NCBI GenBank assembly: GCA_003136635.1
Contig: PLFD01000026.1
Coordinates: 21,722 to 60,949 of the forward strand
Source: a candidate division FCPU426 bacterium
GTDB lineage: Bacteria > Oederibacteriota > Muellerivitia > Muellerivitales > Muellerivitaceae
Direction of reading: 5' to 3'
Length of the DNA: 39,228 nucleotides
Shown here: in pieces, positions 5,897 through 14,800 of the stretch
How positions within the stretch are numbered: the stretch's first letter is position 1
Layout of the letters: each line of letters opens with the position of its first letter
Position numbers and translations under genes: made by a program
The notes under the pieces: generated by a model
Databases searched by the model: none
The model's input: only the letters and a program-made list of their open reading frames with translations
What the model was told of the DNA's origin: nothing

Positions 5897-8800
5897 ATGA
5901 AAAAAATATCTAAAGCCTTAGCCATTTCCCCTCTTTTTGATAAACCCTCGTTGTTCTTCCTTGTATTTTTCTTTTGTTTTCTCTTACAGCCTTTAGCGGT
6001 TCTAGCTGCAGGCATACCCATTACGGTTGAAGTAACGGATTCGGGGTCAGGCTATGTGGCCAGTGGGCCAACTACGACTTTAGCCGCAGCCATCTCAATT
6101 GTGAATGCTAATCCTGGTGGGGGAACCGTTGATCTTTCTCAACTTGAGGATGCGACGATAGATTTGTCCGTGGCCCCGCCGCTTCCCGCTTTAAACGCGA
6201 ATGTCACGATTCAAAATTCAGGAACTCCGATCAATATCATTGGCAGTTTGACAGGCGCAGGCAATGTAGCTGTTCTCACCAATGGGCCGATTTCATTTAC
6301 CGCTCCTACCGATACTCCCGTTTCTGTTGTCGGAACTAATTTAACTATTTCCGATTCGAATCCCGGGCTGGTGGTTGTCGGCGGGCAGGGCGTAAATAAT
6401 TTAAGCATCGGCAATGGCGACAATGGGGGTAATGCCAGTTTGACCTTGAGTGGTCCTGCGGCGGTTGATTCCAGTTCTGTCAGTGTGGGCGCTGGCAATG
6501 GCGGCGCCTATGTTGATGGTGTTGGTGGGAATGGTGGAAATGCTTCTGTATCCATGGGCGGATCTAATTTGACTTTGACCGCGAACAGTAGTTCTTCCAA
6601 TTTCGATGTGATCGGTGGTAATGGCGGGTATCTGGCGTCTGGTGCTGTTTCGGGTACAGGCGGTCTGGGCGGATCAGCTTCCCTGGATGTGGGCGCCATT
6701 TCGGCGGATTCCAGCAACGTAACGGTTCAGGGTGGCAATGGTGGTTCGGGCATGGGAGACAACGGCACAACGGATGGAATTGGGGGAAACGCCAGTGTTT
6801 CGGCGAGCTCCTTAACAGCCACTTCGGATTCTTTCTACAACGAGGTTAGCACTGGAAATCAATCCAATTTTAACGTGCTGGGTGGCCAGGGTTTTACGGA
6901 TCAAAATTCGGGCACTGGAGGGTCTGGTGGTTCGGCGTCTTTAACTATTTCGGGCGCGGTGTCTGTGGATTCCAGCAATATCAACGTAACGGGCGGTTTG
7001 GCCGGTGATAGTTTTGACGGCAATGGCGGCAACGGCGGAGCGGCCTCGGTTTCGATTGGATCCGATTTAACCGTGACTACTACTTACGGACCCAGCTCTT
7101 TTGATGTGACGGGCGCCAACGGCGGAATAGGCGGAGAAGACACGGACAATGGTAGCGGCGGTATTGGCGGGGACGCGACTTTAGTGGCAAGCGGATCCGT
7201 GTCGATTGATTCTGGTTCGGTCAATGTGACTGCGGGTTCTGGTGGTGCTGCTGGTCTTTTTCCTTCAGTAGGAGGGGCAGGCGGCAGCGCTTATGTGACC
7301 GTGGGTGGATTAAATTTAACTTCCAATACCGATAGTCCTTCTAATTTCAATGTCATTGGTGGGTCGGGCAATTCGGGCAGTAATGGCGGCAACGGTGGTT
7401 CGGCAAATTTAGTCTCCAATGGTTCAGTGTCGGTGGATTCGAGTAGCGTCACGGTTTCCGGCGGCAGTGGAGGCAACGGTTTTGGTTCTCCCGGCACATC
7501 GGATGGCGCTGGCGGAAACGCGTCGGTGTCGATCGTGGGCGATCTCAATTTGACCGATGTCAATAACAACGGCAATTCCAATTTTATCATCAATGGTTAC
7601 AGCGGATATCCCAATGGCGGAAACGGCGGGTCCGATTCCATCGGTGGCAAGGCTGTCGGCGGTGCGGGCGGTTCGGCTTCTTTGACGGTGACGGGAACCG
7701 TGACGATGGATACGAGCAATGTTCAATTATTCGCGGGCAACGGCGGAAGTGGTTATGGTGCGGCTAACACGGACACCGATGGAGCGGGAGGGGAGGCGAC
7801 TGCGACTCTCGGCAACTTGACCATGACGTCCAATAGTATGGTTGACGGTTCTCCTTTTAACTCCAGTTTCTTTTTATACGCTGGAAATGGCGGCGCTGAT
7901 TCCGGTTATTTAAATTCCACCGGCGGTAATGGCGGCAACGGCGGTTCAGCTGCTTTAACTGTTGCTGGATTGGCTTCCATGGATTCCAGTAATATCACGG
8001 TGGGCGGTGGAGCTGGCGGTAACAGTAACTATGGTACTAGTGGTACGGGCGGAGCAGCTTCTGTCTCAATTGGAACGGGTTTAACGTTAACTTCAAACAC
8101 TAACCCCGTACCTTCTTATATAGGTATCTCTGGTGGTAACGGCGGAAGCGGCGGGAATAACTCTGGTACTGGCTCCGGCGCTGATGGTGGCACAGCTACC
8201 ATGATTGTTGGTGGGCCGGTATCAGTGGATTCCAGCACGGTCAGCATCACCGGTGGCAATGGCGGAGACAGCTATGCCAATATCGGCGGCAATGGCGGCG
8301 ACGCCGCGGTTTCTTTAGGGCAGGGGTTAACCCTCACCTCGAATATTGATCAAACCAACTTTACGGTCGCGGGCGGCACCGGCGGCCTTGTTAATTATGA
8401 AATTGATGGTCCTCTTGATAGTCCTACTACTCAAGGTGCGGATGTCACTGGTGCTTCAGATTCCACAATCGTTGGCAATGATGTTACAGGAGAAACGGTA
8501 ACGGCTGATGATGGCGACAACAGCGCAAGTACAGCTTTAACGGGCGGCGCTGGTGGAAGCGGCGGTTCAGCTAATTTGATTGTCAGCGGTCCCACCAGCA
8601 TGGACGCAAGCGTTCTCAATGTTGATGGAGGCAACGCACTTCCAACCCCAGTTTCTGGCAACAGCGGCGGCCAGGGCGGTATCGGCGGCGAGGGTGACGG
8701 CGGAAACGCGACCGGCGGCGATGGTACGGGTTTAGATACGACGGGCGTAACTGGTGGAACAGGAACTGGCGGCGACGGCACAGGCGGAAACGGTTACGGC

Positions 8801-11800
8801 GGCACGGGCGGTACTGGTGGTTTGGGCGGCGATGGGGGCAGTGTGTCTGTTTCCATGGGTGACACGACCCTTAATAATTCTAGCGCTTTTTATATTCAAA
8901 GCGGCACGGGCGGGGCTGGCGGTAATGGCGGCGATGGTGGTGTTGGTCAAGGCGGGAACGGAACCGGCGGAGTTGGCACGGGGGGCAATACGGACAACGG
9001 TGGGGACAGTGGACCCATTGGGGAAGGAATCACCGGTAATGGTATTGGCGGTAACGGAATCGGCGGTACTGGCGGCATTGGCGGCAACGGCGGTAATGGC
9101 GGTGCGGTTAACCTGACATTAGGTGGCGTTACGATGACTGACAATTCTACTTTTAGTATTATTGGCGGCAATGGGGGCGATGGCGGCAGCGGTGGTCAAG
9201 GGGGAGATGGTTATGCCGGGATTGGTACTCAAGGTGATGAAAGCGCAGGTACTAACGGCACGGGTACAGGCGGCAACGGTGGTAATGGCGGTAACGGTGG
9301 TAATGGCGGCAGTGTAACCGTGTCAACGGGCGCGGTTTCGATGGATGACAGTACCTTGAGCATTTCTGGCGGTACTGGGGGCAATGGCGGATATGGCGGC
9401 AACTATGGATATGGCGACACATCTTATGGGGGTTATGGAAACCAAGGTTTTGGTGGTACTGGTGGGGACGTAATTTTTGCTTCTGGCGATATGACCATGA
9501 ACAACAGTTCCTACTTTTCAATGACGGCGGGCAATGGCGGCGATTCCACCACAGATGGCTATAGCAACAATTACGGTGGCAATGCGGGTTCGGCTACTTT
9601 TACTGGTGGAATGCTGTCTATGGACTCGAGTAGTTTTGGTGTGACGGGAGGAATGGGGGGCGGGGGTCAGGCAAGTAGTGGTATGACGGATGGATCTGGG
9701 GGCAATGCCTCTGTTTCTGTGACCGGATTGACGATGACAGATAGTGATTCTGAATTTAATACCACCTTTAGCGTGCAAGGCGGATCAGGCGGGAGTGATT
9801 ACAATTTTGGAAACGGCGGGGCTGGCGGATCGGCAACCTTAACCGTGAGCGGCGCGGTTTCGCTGGATTCGGGTTCCATCTATGTTCAAGGCGGCACCGG
9901 CGGCGATGGTAATGGAGGCGGTGCGAACGGCGGAGATGCCTCGGTATCCATTGGGTCTGATTTAAATACAACGTCTAACAATAGTTATTCTTATTTCCAA
10001 GTGAACGGCGGCGGCGGGGGTGAAGGCGGATCGTCTGGTGGAGGGATTGGCAGCTATGGTGGTTCGGCCACCTTAATTGTCGGCGGCTCAGTGTCGATGG
10101 ATTCCACCGGTTTTTATGTGCAGGGAGGGTCTGCGGATCAAGGCTACGGTTACAGCGAGCAAGTAGAAGGGTCTGGCGGCAACGCTACAGTTTCGATTGA
10201 TAACAACTTGAACGTGACGTCCAACAGCGGTTGGGGAACTTCCAATTTTGATGTGACAGGTGGCTCTGGTGCTAATGACTATGACTCGGGTATCAGTGGT
10301 GCCGGTGGATCGGCCAATTTAATTACCAATGGCGCGGTGTCTGTGGATTCGAGCAATGTGAGTGTGGGCGGCGGAAATGCCGGTTACGCTTCTGGGAATT
10401 CTGGTGGTTATGACATCGAAGGTTCGGGTGGAAGCGCATCAGTGTCCTTCGGGAGCCTAACGATCACCTCCAATGCTTACAACGACTATGGCTATAATTA
10501 CGGCAATACTTCTATATTTAATGTTATTGGTGGTCAGGGCGGATCCGTTAACGTTGAGCCCTATGGCGCAAGTGACTCGACCGAAATAGAAAAGAGTGGA
10601 GACGATACGGGTAATGGCGGAGTGGGTGGCTCTGGCGGATTGGCCAGTCTTGTTTCGAATGGATCGGTTTCGGTTGATTCTAGCTATGTGACCATTGCTG
10701 GCGGTAATGGCGGATTAAGTGATTTTGGAAACGGGGGCAATGGTGGTGACGCATCGGTTTCCTTTGGACTGGAGATGGACTTAACGGCTACTTATGCTTC
10801 AACCAATCTTGATATTTTCGGCGGCAATGGTGGTTACGATAATTATGGCTCAAGTGGCGATGCTGGTTCGGCCACTTTGATGGGTGGAACGTTAACTATG
10901 GATTCAAGCGCGGTATCTGTGGCTGGCGGGGCAGCGACCTTTGGATGGGCCAATAGCGATACCGATGTCGAACCGGCTGGTGGAAATGCAGCGGTTTCTT
11001 TAACCGGTGGTTTGACAATAACTTCCAATAGTTTCAACCAGAACGAGATATTTGGAAACACTTCCAGTTTAAATATTATCGGCGGTATGGGTGGACAAGA
11101 ACAAAGTTCTGGCAGCGGTGGAGCTGGTGGAACCGCTCTTCTATATGTAAGCGGACCTGTTTCCATTGATAGCAGTTCGGTAACAGTTGCCGGTGGTTTG
11201 GGTGGTTATGGCAGTGGTGACAACGGCACGGTTTCCGGAAACGGTGGAGATGCTTCAGTTTCCTTAGGCTCACTCTATATAACAGGTTCCTACGATTATT
11301 CCTATTTTAGCATCTTAGGTGGTAATGGCGGGAACGACTCCTATGGCGGCACTGGCGGTAATGGCGGAGCCGCTACCCTCGTAGTAAATGGAGCGGTTTC
11401 AATAGACGGAAGTTACGTGACCATTGGCGGTGGTAATGGTGGAAACAGCAATAACTTCACCGCGGGTGACGGCGGTAACGCTTTACTGAATGTTGGCTCT
11501 CTTGCCTTAACCGCTAATGACGACAATAACACCTTTGCCTTACTCGGTGGGTTTGGTGGAACTTCTTCTGGAAATGGCGGCAACGGTGGTTGGGCAAACT
11601 TCTTTTCAAATGGCCCGGTGTCCGTAGACAGCACGAATGTAAATGTATCTGCTGGCGATGGCGCCTCAAGTAATAACTATTACGGTGGCAATGGCGGAGA
11701 CGCGATTGTAACAATCAATGACAATTTATATTTAACATCAAGTGCGGGCACGGGCTCCTACTTTGGGATTTTTGGCGGTGACGGAGGTAATAACAATAGT

Positions 11801-14800
11801 TCTAATTCGGCTTGGAGTGGCGCTGGCGGATCAGCCTCTTTAGTGGCCAATGCGCTTATAATGGACTCCAGCACCATTTCTGTGGGAGGCGGAGACGCAG
11901 GATCGGGTTATGCGGATACTGGGGTAGCCGAAGGAGCTGGCGGTGATGCCGGTGTTTCTCTGGGCGGTCTTTCTATCGTTTCGGACAATTTCTATAACAA
12001 TGATAACGGTAATTCTTCAACATTTACCATTTTGGGTGGACAGGGCGGCACGGACAATAACCAGGGCAACGGCGGAAACGGGGGAGCTGCTTCCTTAACC
12101 ATCAGTGGACCTGTTTCAGTAGATTCGAGCTCGGTGAGTGTGGCTGGTGGCGAAGGAGGGTCTTCTTCTATAGGCATTGCTGGTAATGGTGGTTTGGCCA
12201 CGTTGAGTGCCGATTCGGTAACCCTCAATAATGGATCATCTATTAATGTTTCGAGTGGTAATGGGGGTACATCGGATGGAACTAACGGCAATGGTGGTAG
12301 CGCTTCTGTAACGATGTATACCTTGAACCTAATTGACAGTGCTTCTTACCTCAGCGTGCAAGGAGGTTCTGGCAATGTTGGTGGAACTGCTTCGGTTTCC
12401 CTAGGTTCTCTTTATGGTTCGGGTTCTGTCACGGTAAACGGCAGTCAGGCTAATCTTCAAATTGGCGCTGGTAATTTTGGCGGTTCGATAAACGGTAACA
12501 CAACTTTAGATAAAGTTAGTAGTGGATCATTAACCCTGACGGGAACGAGTACCTATGGCGGTGGAACATCCGTGTTAGCGGGCAAATTAAATATTGGTAA
12601 CAATAACGCGCTGGGTACAGGAAATCTGGACCTTGAAACCGGCACGACCTTACAGGTAGGTGTGCCAAACCTGGCGGTGACCAATACGGTTTCGCTAAAT
12701 GGTTCAACAACAATTGATACCAATGGAAATGGCGCGGCTGTGTCAGGTGTGGTTAGTGGAACGGGAAGTCTATTGGTGACGGACAGTGTTGGTGGCGGGT
12801 CTTTGACACTTACTGGCAATAATACTTATAGCGGTGGCACGACATTAGGTGTGGGTACATTGAACCTGGGCAACAACAATGCGGTTGGGACAGGGAACCT
12901 GACACTTTTAGGCGGAACAACGTTACAAGCGGGTATTAATAACTTGGCCGTGACCAATACGGTATCTCTAAGTGGAGTTGATAACTATGATACCAATGGT
13001 GTTACTTCCACCTTATCGGGAACCATCAGCGGTACTGGAAGCTTGGCTGTTACGGACACAAGTGGTTCAGGTGTTGTGACGATTTCAGGAAGCAATAATT
13101 ATAGCGGCGGAACATTGCTTGACGCCGGAACTGTAGTTGCGGGAACAAACAATGCCTTGGGAACGGGTGTGATAGATGTTCAGGGTGGCACCTTACTTAT
13201 CGATGCGGGCGTTAGTTTGACCAATAACGCCGTCAGTCTTTCCGCTGGCACGACGCTAAACGCGACCGATAATTCGAATAACACAATTGGGTCTTTAAGC
13301 GGATCAGGCCAGGTTAGCATTGGGACTAACACATTTACGACCGGCGGGGACAATACCAGCACTCTCTATGCAGGAGTCATTTCGGGATCGGGTGGCATTG
13401 TTAAAGTTGGGTCGGGTTCTATGACTTTGACCAATACAAATGACTATAGCGGCGGTACCAGTGTGAGCAGCGGTACTTTAAATATCTTGAGTGATAATAA
13501 TTTGGGTCAAGCGGGAACTACCCTTACTCTCAACGGTGGGACATTACAAACTGGAACCGGATTAACGACCAACCGTGATGTGGTATTAACATCGAACAAC
13601 GGAACAATTGATACGAACGGATTTAACTCGACGCTCTCGGGTGTGATCGGCGGCACTGGAACCTTGACGGTGACTTCTGCTACGGGAGCTGGAATGTTGA
13701 CACTCTCTGGGACGAATACTTATACCGGCGGCACCAATTTAAATGTCGGCATTTTAGATGTTGAAAATAATGCGGCGATGGGAACCGGCACGTTGAAGAT
13801 GTCTAACGGTACCACCTTAACGGGTATGAATAACCTAGTTCTTGCCAACGCTGTGAACTTAAACGGAAACGATACGGTTGATTCAAATGGTGGCGCTATC
13901 GCCTTATCGGGCGTGATTACCGGTACGGGTTCTATGTCCGTGACGTTCTCAACTGGTGTTGGAATGCTGACGTTGTCCGGAACGAACACGTACAGCGGTG
14001 GCACTTCTTTGAGTGCTGGTACTTTGAGTCTGGCAAATAATTCCGCGTTGGGAACCGGCATGTTGACAATGTCTGACGGAACCACTTTAACATCGGGCGC
14101 GAATAACACGGCTGTTGCTAACGCGGTCGTCTTAACCGGAAATGAAGCGTTTGAAACGAGTGTCGATAGTTTAACTTTATCTGGTGTTATAAGCGGTACG
14201 GGTTCTTTGACCAAAATGGGCGCGGGAACATTAACACTGGGCGGCGCCAACACCTACACAGGTGCCACGACGATTGCGGGTGGTTTGTTGCAAGTGGACA
14301 CAAACGGAACACTGGGAACTTCTAATTTTGTATCAATTGGTGTGGGTGCGGGGTTAGGTTTTATCAATTCCGGCAACGCGGGTAATTTGACAATCAATAA
14401 CAGTAATTTGACCAACTTTGATAATACCGCAACGGCGGGTACGGCAAACATTACCAATTACGCGGGTGCCGAATTGCAGTTCTCAAGTTATAGCGATGCG
14501 GTCAGCGCTGTTATTAATAACTACGGTAATACTTATTTTACGGGTAATTCCTCGGCGGACAACGCGACCATTAACAACAACACCTCGGGTTGGCTGGTGT
14601 TCAACACCAACGCGTCGGCTGACAACGCGACAGTTCAAAATAATAACGGGGTTATTTTCTACGGCCATGCCAATGGCGGCACGGCGACATTTAACGAGAC
14701 GTCCGGCAATAGCGTATTTGACATAAGTGAATCCAACGGTGTCACAGTGGGTTCTATTAGCGGATCGGGCGATGTTAACCTTGGTTTCCAGAATCTAGGT

